DNA of 64,000 bases. Origin: Bradyrhizobium erythrophlei (lineage in GTDB: Bacteria > Pseudomonadota > Alphaproteobacteria > Rhizobiales > Xanthobacteraceae). Each line of letters opens with the position of its first letter. Position 1 is the first letter of the stretch. This document shows, piece by piece, positions 33,422 through 42,120 of this stretch. The position numbers and the translations under genes were made by a program. The stretch lies in assembly GCF_900129505.1 (NCBI RefSeq), contig NZ_LT670818.1:7535001-7599000 (forward strand). The letters run 5' to 3'. Under the pieces are notes generated by a model. The model worked only from the letters and a program-made list of their open reading frames with translations. It was not told where the DNA came from and did no database searches.

Positions 33422-33997
33422 ATGCAAACGATCCTGCAAGACAGAATGGATATCGCTGACCTGATGACGGGCTGGATTCACCGCGATCTCGCTCAGTGGG
33501 ACGACCTGCGCACACTGTTCCATCCGGACGGCGAGATCGAGATCACGTGGTTTGAAGGTAAGGCGAGCGACTTTGTCGATGCCTCGATGCGCATGGGCGC
33601 ATCGGATCTGCGGACGAAACACCTCATCACGTCGCCGGTGGTGGCGTTCAATGGCTACAAGGCAGTGGCCGAAACCAACGTGGTGATAATTGGCGAGAAC
33701 CTGAAGCTTGGTCTCGGCTGCGCGGGACACAGCCGCTTCTACGATCTCGTCGAAAAGCGCGGCGGCGTCTGGAAAATAGTCAAGCGTCAATGCATTTACG
33801 ACATGGGATCGTTCACATTTCCGATCGGGATTGTCGACATCGACAAGGCAATCGTTGCCCGTTATCCCAGCGCTTATGCACCGCTTGCCTATCTGCTGGA
33901 AAAAAGCGGATTTCCGGTGCGCCGCGTCTTTGCGACGAAGGGTAGCGACCTCGAAGTACAGATGAAGAAGGGCGGGCAGGCCTGGCTCGCGCAATGA
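33422..33997 (+). CDS. NTF2-like (SnoaL_4) family protein
   Basis: A 191-residue protein with an alpha-beta barrel layout: DRMDIADLMTGWIHRDLAQW, TLFHPDGEIEITWFEGKASD, MGASDLRTKHLITSPVVAFN, AVAETNVVIIGENLKLGLGC, FYDLVEKRGGVWKIVKRQCI. This matches the SnoaL-like fold of NTF2 proteins (ring hydroxylase beta subunit relatives). No enzyme partner is adjacent, so the substrate is unknown. GAGAGG precedes ATG 33422. Confidence 0.75.
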   Translation: MQTILQDRMDIADLMTGWIHRDLAQWDDLRTLFHPDGEIEITWFEGKASDFVDASMRMGASDLRTKHLITSPVVAFNGYKAVAETNVVIIGENLKLGLGCAGHSRFYDLVEKRGGVWKIVKRQCIYDMGSFTFPIGIVDIDKAIVARYPSAYAPLAYLLEKSGFPVRRVFATKGSDLEVQMKKGGQAWLAQ

Positions 33998-34503
33998 TCG
34001 CGTACGACGCGATCAGAGAGCGACAGTGTGGGCACGTTTGAGCATTGGCGTGCAGTTTCATGGCTAGTTCCTTTTGCAGCGCCCCCGACTGGCAGCGGGA
34101 CCACCAAACTAGCATGTCTCAGTTGGGTCATAAGCCGTCGATGACGGCCAAGCGGGGCGACTTCCGCTTCACCCTCGGAAGCTGACGTTTATGAGTACGC
34201 GCCCGAGTATGTGGTGGTTGGTACAGGTTGGTACAGGCGGACACTATGGTCGACCTTTAGCACTTGGCTTTTGTGTGCATAGGCGGACCCCAAGTTGGGG
34301 TGTACCAAGCTGTACCAATCTTGGTTTGGGCACCTAATCATCGGTTTGGTTCAGGTTTAGCCTGCGCAGGATACGGCCTTTGAGAAGGAAACAAAAATTG
34401 TTCTTGATAAGAGGGGCAAAGAGTTCTTGATTGGACGTTGACGTTCTAGTGAGCCCAAACAATACTAGGTCGACCGGAATAATCCTCGTCAAGGAGCGTC
34501 CCG
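33998..34503. other. intergenic stretch with repeat relics and an inverted repeat
   Basis: ATGTCTCAGTTGGGTCATAA at 34113 is the start of a dispersed repeat that is otherwise lost. It also holds the TTGGTACAG inverted repeat at 34216-34320. No gene seen. Confidence 0.45.
34216..34320. repeat. double direct plus inverted TTGGTACAG repeat
   Basis: The left arm has TTGGTACAGG twice in tandem (34218 and 34228); the right arm, 61 bases on, has GTACCAAGC and GTACCAATC, the same pair inverted. Arms match at about 17 of 20 positions. Each GGTACC-like half lies 10 bases from the next. Confidence 0.55.
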
Positions 34504-34713
34504 ATGCCTGACGTAAGGGAAAAGCAACGCGAAGCCCGCCGGAAGATCATTCGCCAATGGGCGAAGCTTCCGAAGGATAAACGGCAGTCTATGGAGGGGA
34601 TTTCTGAATTCGCCAGGACCGCCGCTCAGCAGAACGAGAACGCATTCGTCCGCAGTCGTCGCGATCCGTATCAGAAGATCATGGGATGGCTATTGCCGCG
34701 TGCTCATCTCTGA
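34504..34713 (+). CDS. hypothetical basic helical protein, 69 aa
   Basis: MPDVREKQREARRKIIRQWA, KLPKDKRQSMEGISEFARTA, AQQNENAFVRSRRDPYQKIM. Helical and basic; no domain known. AAGGAGCG lies nine bases before the ATG, supporting translation. Confidence 0.6.
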   Translation: MPDVREKQREARRKIIRQWAKLPKDKRQSMEGISEFARTAAQQNENAFVRSRRDPYQKIMGWLLPRAHL

Positions 34714-35001
34714 ACGACTGAGCCCTCTGCACATCCTTCGAAGGCGACACCGGGTTCTTCAGCTTGACCCCATGTGGCGAACGGCCCGCGCGATTTAGGG
34801 AGCAAATCACGCACCTTGTCGCAAGAAAAATTTGTTACCCTACCGGTCACTTCATGTCCGCTTCGCCCCAAAAGCGACCCGATGAATACGCACACGCGAG
34901 ATGACGCGAAGGGTCAAAAACGGAAGTTGGGTCACGTCTGAGCTTGGTCCGTTCATCCCTCAACAGCGGACATGCGGCGACTGCATTGGCATGTCATTTC
35001 G

Positions 35002-36382
35002 GTAGAGTCGAGGATGAGCGCGGTAGCTTGGGCCATTCGGCAACGCTCCGTTTCCCATCCCACCGGGTCGCCGGAGGCGGTCGCCCGCCCCCGGCTCCCA
35101 CAGAACGTGGCGTGCGGATTTCCCGCACCACGCTCTTCGGCAGTTGGTTCACAGCTTTCACTGCTATCTGTTCAAGTTTCGTTTCCATGGTCAGCTGATC
35201 TTCTCACTGAGTAGAAGGCCGTAACTCCCGTTGAATGGAGCCCATGTCGCCCAAGAACAATTCAACTACCGCTGACCGCTTCCCCATGTGGCCGGCTCTC
35301 CCGTCCTCGGAGTACTACCAGTCAGTCTGACTTCCACTCGGTCATCAGGCCTCCCTCACCTTGTCGGCTTGTCGGGCCCTACAAACTTGCGTTTGAACCG
35401 AATGGATCTCCCTTGTTCACGTTGCTTCCTTTGGTTGCATGCTGGCGGTACCGAACCCCGGGAGCACCTCAGACCGCTCGCGTTGACGCGGTCTGCGATT
35501 CCGCCTTCCCCTTTGAGCGACGGGGTCGGCTACTCCGATCACGTTCGATTTCGGGGCTATATTCCCGTTCACTTCATTCCGGCCTACAACCTCCCTGTCT
35601 ACGCTTCGCAACGGCCGTTACCGGACGTCACGCAAGACTCGGTTCGCGGCTGCTCGCTAGGCTTTGCCGCGGCCGTCATTGCAGACTGCAGACTTCAACG
35701 CGCTTGCAAGGCGCAACGCTCATCGAACCGGACGTGCCCGATTAAGGCATCCGGCTCTCCGACTGGCTTCACCGTGAGGCACACGGAGAGCAAACTAACC
35801 GCACGCGGCTTCCGCGCAGTGAGTAACTCTCCTTCGCCCCTCGACACAGCAATCTCCGGCGGCGCCTGTCGATAATGGTGTTTGCAGGCTCATCGCCAAT
35901 CACCACGACCTCGCCATCTTCGAAAGCGCACCAGAAGTCGGGGCCCTTTCCTCAGCCAGCATTACCCGGCTTCAACGGTCATACGACCCCGTCCGACTCC
36001 CGCCATGGCCGCCGCCTTTCGCGACGTTGAGGCCGCTACCCTCACCCTTGACGGGTCTCCCCCGATTACCCGAACCACCTTTCCGACGTGCCGTGCCCAC
36101 TACCCCGGCGGATCGAGCGGGTGCGCGTGTCGATTGCTTCCCCGCTCATACAGCCTTCCCCAAATGGCAGGAGGGTCGGCATCCGCATTGTCACTTTCGA
36201 GGCCTGCTCAGGCTTCACACACGTTACGGCCCGCCGGATTGCTCAACCGCCTAAAGCGGCCTTTGTCACGAGGCTCCAGCCCTGCCAGTTACCCGGCCGA
36301 ACCGCTCGTCAGCTACCAGATCAATCGACAACTCTCTGGGTGGAATCTTCCTCCACTAGTGATTCGCGCCTTCGGGGCGCAC
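35002..36382 (-). mobile_element. ORF-less group II intron A' with a nested second intron
   Basis: The 5' end GTGCGCCCCGAAGGCGCG at 36382 and about 480 bases of domain I-III match intron A almost exactly. Where intron A has its 1.3-kb reverse transcriptase, A' has only about 90 bases (35793-35888); the first codons and the 3' flank of the ORF remain. Domain V is at 35755-35723. Domain VI is interrupted by intron B at 35062-35717 and resumes to the 3' end CTCTAC at 35002. The exons are GTTGGCA and CGAAA, as for intron A. Without B the intron is about 725 bases. It needs a maturase in trans. Confidence 0.82.
35062..35717 (-). mobile_element. ORF-less group II intron B nested in domain VI of A'
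   Basis: A different intron: start GTTGCGCCTTGCAAGCGCG at 35717, domain I features GAAGTGAACGGGAATATAGC, then a truncated ORF beginning METKLEQIAVKAVNQLPKSV (the usual N terminus of intron-encoded RTs) that runs straight into domain V (GAGCGTGGTGCGGGAAATCC, GCACGCCACGTTC) and a GC-rich domain VI (CCGGGGGCGGGCGACCGCC...). The 656-base unit has lost nearly all of the RT. Its boundaries coincide with a break of the intron A' sequence between GATGAGC and GGGATGGG. Confidence 0.75.
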
Positions 36383-36618
36383 TGCCAACTGCGGACGTGC
36401 CGTCTCACACAACCGAGGCAGCTGTGGGCCTAGGCCGTGTGAAAAGCCGAAGACGCTCGACTGCGTTAGAATAAGTAGTTCATTCAAGACCGCGGGGATT
36501 TTGATCCCCGCTATTGTCTCAGACATAGTGCAACCCTCGACGTCGTTGAAGGCTCCGATCACCGTCCGGATCACGCTGCCGGCGCGCCTGAACTCACAGG
36601 CTGCGAATACCACACGAC

Positions 36619-38169
36619 CTACAACTGCTGCATGAACTCAACCAGATTGTGCTTTTCCTCGGGAGTGAGTTTGAGTTCCAGGACCAGGTTGAAGAACTCC
36701 ACCGTGTCTTCCAGTGTCAAAGCCCGGCCGTCATGGAGATACGGTGGGCTGTCCTTGATACCCCGCAGCGTGAACGCCTTAATCGGTCCATCGCCGGCTT
36801 CGTTCTTCAGGAATCGCTCGACGTGGAGGTCGTGCATCTGGTTATCGAGATAGACCGGCGCCGGATGGCAGGTGGAGCATTGCGCTTTGCCAAAGAACAA
36901 TGTCTGCCCCGCGAGTTCACCGGCCGTGGCCTTCGCCGGGTCGAGCATGCCGGTGACCGTCAGTTTCGGTGCCGGCGGGAAGTCGAACATATTCTGCATC
37001 TGGGCCATGTTCGTCACCTGGATTCGGTCCAGAATGTTCATGCCTTTCTTGAGCGCGTGAATCATATCGCCATTGAAGTAAGCGGTGCGCTGCTCAAATT
37101 CGGTGAAGTCCTCGACCGAACGTAGGCTCCGCTTCGAGCCGTGAATCTGTTGATTGAACAAGCCGCGGAGACTGACGGTGTCCAGTCGAATGCGCCGCTG
37201 CTCGGGCCTGATGTCTGGAGTGATGTGGAACTGACCGCTGGTGTGACCATTCGTGTGACAATCCAGGCACGTCACTCCCAGGCTGGGCTGAGCAGTCCTT
37301 CGATCGCCGGTTGGGTTGAACTCTTCTTGAGGGAATGGCGTCACCAGCAAACGCAGGCCATCGAGCTGCACGGCTGTCAATACGTCTGCGAACAAGCGGT
37401 AATAGTTGTTGATCGAGACCACTTCGCCGCGGGAGACATCGCCCAGCTCGGGCCGGTTTTGCAGAAACATCCCCGGCGGAAACTCGGGCAAGAATGCCTC
37501 TGGAAGGTCGAACTCGACGTCGTACCGCTCCAGCCGCGGAAACATTTTGATCTGCATCTGGGGGAAGACCTGACCGCCTAGCCCGCCGCCTTGGGCGGCG
37601 TGAGGCAGTGCCTTGTAGGGGAAGATGTCTCGCTCACGAATCTCGGCCGGGCTCAACGCGGCCAGTGCTTCCCAGGTCATCCCCGCCGGCAATCTTGCTG
37701 TCGGCCCCATCGCAAGGGGTTTGCCGCGCGACATGGTGACGACCGGGGCAAGCCTCGGTTCAAGGTTGTACCGGCCTTCGAGGAGCCTGCGCTGGGTCGC
37801 CGTGACCGCCGCCTTATTGGCGACGCCAGCCCTGTAAAAGTCGTCAAACGTCATCCCAGGTCGCGTCGCGCCAAGCGGGTCGCGGTAGAAATCGAAACCG
37901 TTCATCTGTCCGCGATCTGTTTGATTAGTCAAAGCCCCCGACGATGGCACCGCATTGCTCGGGCTGAAGACGTCGGAGAGGTCGTGGGCGGTTTTCTTCT
38001 GTTCCGGCCGCTCCACTGGAGCTTCCTTGGGGGTCTGCGCCTGTGCGATAGCGTCTGGAGGCGCCTCGTTAGTGGGCGGTTGCGATCTCGCGCCCTCGGG
38101 CACGGTAAGGCTGAAAATACCCAGGATCAGACCAGCAACAGGAAGGGCTATTTTTAGGTAACGTGGCAT
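36619..38169 (-). CDS. diheme cytochrome c (cytochrome c peroxidase-like)
   Basis: A 516-residue exported protein: signal peptide (MPRYLKIALPVAGLILGIFS, ending GARSQ), a proline-rich linker, then two c-type heme sites, CLDCH at about residue 305 and CSTCH at about 430, with GVTCLDCHTNGHTSGQFHIT, DTVSLRGLFNQQIHGSKRSL and the C-terminal FTLRGIKDSPPYLHDGRALT LEDTVEFFN element of the MauG/CcpA superfamily. It resembles proteins annotated as cytochrome B6 or cytochrome-c peroxidase in Bradyrhizobium. A role in peroxide reduction or oxidation of a periplasmic donor is inferred only from the family. AAGGAGG precedes ATG 38169. Confidence 0.8.
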   Translation of the reverse strand: MPRYLKIALPVAGLILGIFSLTVPEGARSQPPTNEAPPDAIAQAQTPKEAPVERPEQKKTAHDLSDVFSPSNAVPSSGALTNQTDRGQMNGFDFYRDPLGATRPGMTFDDFYRAGVANKAAVTATQRRLLEGRYNLEPRLAPVVTMSRGKPLAMGPTARLPAGMTWEALAALSPAEIRERDIFPYKALPHAAQGGGLGGQVFPQMQIKMFPRLERYDVEFDLPEAFLPEFPPGMFLQNRPELGDVSRGEVVSINNYYRLFADVLTAVQLDGLRLLVTPFPQEEFNPTGDRRTAQPSLGVTCLDCHTNGHTSGQFHITPDIRPEQRRIRLDTVSLRGLFNQQIHGSKRSLRSVEDFTEFEQRTAYFNGDMIHALKKGMNILDRIQVTNMAQMQNMFDFPPAPKLTVTGMLDPAKATAGELAGQTLFFGKAQCSTCHPAPVYLDNQMHDLHVERFLKNEAGDGPIKAFTLRGIKDSPPYLHDGRALTLEDTVEFFNLVLELKLTPEEKHNLVEFMQQL

Positions 38170-38776
38170 AGCAAACCTCCTTCTCGGATGGCTTGTTGCG
38201 GTATGCCAGGTAGCATGTAAGGAATTGACAGAGCCGGAACGCTTTAAACTCGATTCTGTTCCAGTGTGCTGAAAAACATTATGGCCAGGTGAACTTCAAG
38301 ACCTGCTGAGCGGCTTCATCCGTGTTGGGCAGAGCTTAGGCCAGGTCCGGTTGGGGTCAAACTCGGAAGTCGCGGGGCTCGCGGGGCACGTCCGTTCTAC
38401 CCTCAACAGCAGACATCGTCCGGCCGGCCCGGCATGTCCGAAAAGTGCCATGCGCGGACATCAGCGAGTGCGATGCGTTCGCTCATTTCACGAGTTCGAA
38501 ATCCGCCAGTTGCCACGTCTTGTTGAAGAACGGCTCAAGCGGACCATTCGTGAATTTGGGCATCCCAACAGCGGCGACATGCTCTAACGTACCAGCGAGT
38601 CTGCCTCGCGCTTTTGCGCGCCTATTGTCTCTCCCAGTTTCAGCAGGTCTTATTTGCAGGATCGCGCTTGTTAGGAGACTTAACAGCGCAAACGGGCGAG
38701 CGGCGACGTCCGCCGTTTCAGTTCGCGCGTTGGCTGCGCAGCGGGTTCGATTAACGACTTCGCGGAGCCAGTGGAA
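38170..38776. other. intergenic stretch with a GGACAT repeat copy
   Basis: Holds the short repeat at 38385-38462 and nothing else I can support. The first 100 bases before the cytochrome gene are the likely promoter. Confidence 0.45.
38385..38462 (-). repeat. GGACAT hairpin repeat module (short form)
   Basis: Minus strand: ATGGCA, then C plus 28 bases, then ATGTCTGCTGTTGAGGGTAG with arm ACGGAC. Same spacing as 781-852. An unoccupied relative of the intron target. Confidence 0.7.
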
Positions 38777-39016
38777 TTACTTAGCTGCGCCGGTAGTTGT
38801 ACCTGGGGCGGTATTTGTACCTGTGCGCCGCACCTCACGTCGCTCGTGCCGTCCTGCGCGTCGCTCCTGACGCCGCTCCATGCCAACGGTCTGAGCCTCA
38901 GCATCAGATACTGTCAGTACCGTAGGGGCCGCCGCGAGGCCGAACGCTGCCGCCAATCCCATCAGTGAAAGGGCCTTTCGGCGAGAGATCATTTCCGACT
39001 TGATGATTGCACTCAT
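38777..39016 (-). CDS. small Tat-signal protein
   Basis: A 79-residue protein: MSAIIKSEMISRRKALSLMG with the twin-arginine motif SRRKAL, hydrophobic LAAAFGLAAAPTVLTVSDAEA (cleavage near AEAQ), then a very basic tail (RRQERRAGRHERREVRRTG). Exported through Tat; function unknown. GGGAGG precedes ATG 39016. Proteins of this layout are common in Bradyrhizobium. Confidence 0.72.
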   Translation of the reverse strand: MSAIIKSEMISRRKALSLMGLAAAFGLAAAPTVLTVSDAEAQTVGMERRQERRAGRHERREVRRTGTNTAPGTTTGAAK

Positions 39017-39189
39017 GTCGAACCTCCCTTGGCTAGATGAACCCTCTGCCAATGCACCCAATGCCAGAGTGCCTACATTGTTCCACATTAACAGGGGCGG
39101 TCCGGCTACCATAAGCTGCGCTGAAGGCGTTAGACATTCCAGCCCTGCCTGGCAGCGTGGAGCACCCCCGTCCTTCCATGCGTCCATGG

Positions 39190-39530
39190 TCGCATTTGGG
39201 TCCAAAGCTGACCTGGGCGTGTAGCGATGGATCGTCTGTTTTCTCCCCAACAACGGACATTGAAACCGCATCGGATAGCAGGGCCGAGACGGATGATGAA
39301 AGACAAGTGGCCTCGCGCGAAAGCTCTTAGGCGACTTAAAACCGTAGGGGTGACGTAACTCACAAGTGGGCTTTTCGGATTGATACCGAATTTTTTGCGT
39401 ACGAAGGAGGACCACCGGTCCGCACCCTCATCGCGCTAGAGATTTGACCACCCCCCACTCGCGAAAGACGACGCTTACGGTAGGACGATTGGCGACAAGC
39501 GTCCGAACAGAAGCGAGCGTCATGCCTGGC
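39190..39530. repeat. long dispersed repeat, copy R7 (subfamily B)
   Basis: TTGGGTCCAAAGCTGACCTG, CCCAACAACGGACATTGAAA, GTGGGCTTTTCGGATTGATA, CCACCGGTCCGCACCCTCAT, TTTGACCACCCCCCACTCGC, GACGACGCTTACGGTAGG, GAACAGAAGCGAGCGTCAT. Minus strand of the distal end encodes ARFCSDACRQSSYRKRR, a cysteine motif shared with R6, so subfamily B seems to carry the 3' end of an old gene. Confidence 0.65.
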
Positions 39531-39705
39531 GGGGGCCCGAACATCCAAGCGCGGGCACCCGTTTCGCCGGAGTGCCCGGCCGTGCGCCAGCGGCGATGGC
39601 ACCGCCATCACCCCAGCGCGCACCGCGCGTGTCAACCATATCAACCTTGCTTTTCTGCAGCTTCGGCTACCGGGATCCCGCGGTGCGGCCCCTCCCGGAC
39701 GATCC

Positions 39706-40611
39706 TCATCCGACGTAATCACCAGATGGCGGCAGCGGCGATATCCCGGCGGTTGGCGGGCTCACCTTTTGCCGTGCGATAATTCTAATCCGAGCGGTTC
39801 CGGGGACCTTTGGGCAAAAGCACTCCTCCATCTTGGAGCCGTATTCGCTTTCGACCCTGCTGCGAACGAACTTGTTGGGTGCTGAAAATACCAGGCAGCC
39901 ATCGATGCTCTCCTCGAACTCAATGTCCCGGAACCAAGCAACATACTCGCCTGGTTTGACGCGATATTGCAATTGGACGGCGCCGGCCTTGATTGCAGCG
40001 CGCGTCAAACGGTCCGAGGCACAGACAGAAGAGGGCCGAAATGCTCGTTGAGCAGCATCGCCGCTCGCCGTCAGATCATTAGGCGTGCGACCGTCGCAGC
40101 CAGCCTCCCTTGAATGCCCCTTAGTGGATACATCACCAACATCGTGACTTTTCAGGATGGGCTGGCTCGTGGAGGTTACAGGAAACTTGTTTAAGGGAAA
40201 GGTTTGGGTGCCGTTACCGTCACCTTCAGTGTGACACGGCCGTCCCTCCGAAAGTGTCACATCTGGCACGGACTTTTGATAGCGCGATTGCTTGCGGTGC
40301 GTGACCCAGTTTTCTTCGTCCAATTGGAATCGCGACCAAATCGGCTCGTAGCTATTCCGATGAAAATACCCTCCATGCGTCTTCTTCCTAAGATACCCTT
40401 TCAAGACCAGCGCATTGATCGCACGAATTACAGTGCGGCGGCTAAGCCGCAGCAGCTTGGCGACCGTGTTTAGCGCAGGATCGCATTGGTGAGTTTTGAA
40501 ATTGAAACAGTCAACGAGCACCGCAGCGACACGCTTCTCCGAGGCAGTAAGATCCCCAGCGAGATTTATGGCTTTGTGGGCAATTAATGAAGCAGACGGC
40601 TTCTTGGACAT
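39706..40611 (-). CDS. replication-initiator-like protein with HTH and DnaA_N-like domains
   Basis: A 301-residue protein. Residues 15-85: winged helix (LTASEKRVAAVLVDCFN, NTVAKLLRLSRRTVIRAINA, GYLRKKTHGGYFHRNSYEPI) like helix-turn-helix 36 replication or phage proteins. Residues 210-275: WFRDIEFEESIDGCLVFSAP, NKFVRSRVESEYGSKMEECF, the L-x-A-P-N-x-F pattern of the DnaA N-terminal domain that recruits helicase loaders. The pair suggests a replication initiator of a mobile element. Two GATTGGCCAGT repeats lie 480 bases upstream. ACAGGAGAG precedes ATG 40611. Confidence 0.65.
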   Translation of the reverse strand: MSKKPSASLIAHKAINLAGDLTASEKRVAAVLVDCFNFKTHQCDPALNTVAKLLRLSRRTVIRAINALVLKGYLRKKTHGGYFHRNSYEPIWSRFQLDEENWVTHRKQSRYQKSVPDVTLSEGRPCHTEGDGNGTQTFPLNKFPVTSTSQPILKSHDVGDVSTKGHSREAGCDGRTPNDLTASGDAAQRAFRPSSVCASDRLTRAAIKAGAVQLQYRVKPGEYVAWFRDIEFEESIDGCLVFSAPNKFVRSRVESEYGSKMEECFCPKVPGTARIRIIARQKVSPPTAGISPLPPSGDYVG

Positions 40612-40791
40612 TGATCTCTCTCCTGTAGCACTCGCACGTCGAGGCAATTACAGAAAGCGGCCGATTAGAAATCTGACGCAACGGCAATTGATGTCGTCGC
40701 GGAGCCAGGCGTACACAAAGCGGCATGCTGCGGCGTTGAGATATCGAACGAGCAGTTCTGACGTCCGACAGATTGCGATCCGGGACGCGAA

Positions 40792-40992
40792 TCATCGATG
40801 GCAGCGCTTGGAGTTCATCCAGTTCACTAGGTCGCTCTGACAATAGCGTATAACTCGGCCCATTTTTATAAACAGCGGCCCTGTTCCAGATACGCGCCAG
40901 GCTTGGAGTGTTCTTTGCGATACCGACAGGAAGCGGGCCGCGAGTTTTTCAGACAGCAGTGGAGTGAGATCGATCTGTGTCAACGTATTCAT
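40792..40992 (-). CDS. AlpA/excisionase-type helix-turn-helix protein
   Basis: A 66-residue protein: LLSEKLAARFLSVSQRTLQA, WRVSGTGPLFIKMGRVIRYC, QSDLVNWMNSKRCHR. The MerR-like winged helix with G-P-x-F-x-K-x-G-R-x-I-R-Y and D-L-x-x-W is the MerR/excisionase (HTH_17) family, directing DNA bending in excision or activating integrase genes. GGAGCTCC before ATG 40992. It lies upstream of the initiator-like gene on the same strand. Confidence 0.75.
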   Translation of the reverse strand: MNTLTQIDLTPLLSEKLAARFLSVSQRTLQAWRVSGTGPLFIKMGRVIRYCQSDLVNWMNSKRCHR

Positions 40993-41092
40993 TGGAGCTC
41001 CGTGCGCTCGAGCAGTGTGACGGACAGCATGTCGGTCGAGCGCACTGAGAAGTAACAGGGCTGGAAATTCCGCTAAATAGAATCAATTTCTC

Positions 41093-41141
41093 GATTGGCC
41101 AGTCTGGAATTAGGTATCCCTCCGGATTGGCCAGTTTGGAA
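41093..41141. repeat. two direct GATTGGCCAGTYTGGAA repeats
   Basis: Copies at 41093-41109 and 41125-41141, 32 bases apart (about three helical turns). They overlap the stop of the gene at 41110 and lie upstream of the excisionase and initiator genes. Possible iterons or excisionase sites. Confidence 0.5.
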
Positions 41142-41964
41142 AAACTTTCGCATCCCGGCCCGCCCGAATATCATCGCCGATGGTCTTAATGCTTCGATCC
41201 GCTTTGGAGGCTAACCCGGCTATCACCAAATCCGCATTCACGAGCCTTGCTATTTCTGAGGCCGTGCCCTCGACGAGGCCAATGTATCTCGGGGATGATT
41301 GCCAGCATTCTTCGGCTCGGCGCCAAACGATCCGTCTAATCGACTCGCGCTTTTTGCTTTTCGCCAATGGACCCGCTGCTCTGCCGGAAACTGCGGCGGC
41401 GCCTGCGGTTGCGAGTGAGTTGATCTGGCTCACTCGAAACTCGCCATAGCGAAACATCGCGGTTCCAAAGTGTAGAATGTAATCGTCTATGCCTTCAAGC
41501 TTTCCGAGCTCGATGAGCGCCATCAGCAGGTCGCCTGCCAGCCGAGCTTCGGACAATCGTTCAGTAGAATGAACCACGTCGTAATACCAAAGCACCTCGT
41601 CGTCGCAGAGCCGCTTTTCAAAGACGTCCAATTCCTCCGGCATAAGGCGGGTTTTGTCCGTTGGAAGATCGTTCTGCTCCAAGATCTCCCTGAGCTCTTG
41701 GCAAACATCATTATAAATTCCCCAAGGGTCTGGGAAGTGAGGTTGGCGGTTGGCGTCGTCTGCCATCGATATGAAAGTCATTCGAGATAGAACGCCTCGC
41801 GTTTCCGTGACCAGATATTCGCGCGTGCCGGGCGTTACCTTATTGAGGGGCTCATATGAGCGAACGAGCTTCACCTCAGAAGAAGGCTTGCTCTTTTTGG
41901 GAGGTTTCATGGCGTCGTCCGGTTTGCCCGCGTGCGTCCAATTGATGCGGGTGATTCGCGCCAT
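41110..41964 (-). CDS. hypothetical protein, up to 284 aa
   Basis: MARITRINWTHAGKPDDAMK opens the long frame; ATG at codon 19 (MKPPKKSKPS...) is an alternative start. The body is helical and acidic (GIYNDVCQELREILEQNDLP, LARLAGDLLMALIELGKLEG-like region) and ends VFPNWPIRRDT. C-terminal part (RRIVWRRAEECWQSSPRYIG, ADRSIKTIGDDIRAGRDA) looks like a basic DNA-associated end. I recognise no family. It is in the mobile island, same strand as the excisionase and initiator. Confidence 0.55.
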   Translation of the reverse strand: MARITRINWTHAGKPDDAMKPPKKSKPSSEVKLVRSYEPLNKVTPGTREYLVTETRGVLSRMTFISMADDANRQPHFPDPWGIYNDVCQELREILEQNDLPTDKTRLMPEELDVFEKRLCDDEVLWYYDVVHSTERLSEARLAGDLLMALIELGKLEGIDDYILHFGTAMFRYGEFRVSQINSLATAGAAAVSGRAAGPLAKSKKRESIRRIVWRRAEECWQSSPRYIGLVEGTASEIARLVNADLVIAGLASKADRSIKTIGDDIRAGRDAKVFPNWPIRRDT

Positions 41965-42120
41965 TGTGGGCCCGAAGCCCTAGAGTGCATGGCCGCAACG
42001 ACGATTTGCCACAGAAATCGACTCCGTTCGTCTCCTACTGAGTTCGCTCATCGCTGTTTGAGAGCGGTCAAACTTTATGGAGGCTAGATCGGTGGTGAAT
42101 GACACGTCACCTTCCGACCG

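Noticed and set aside
36649..38157. Several long + strand frames antisense to the cytochrome gene
   Set aside because: The minus-strand frame has two CxxCH sites, a signal peptide and a ribosome binding site; the others are shadows.
14025..39530. Possible CRISPR array because of repeated GCGGACAT palindromes
   Set aside because: Copies are kilobases apart with no regular spacers and no cas genes are present.
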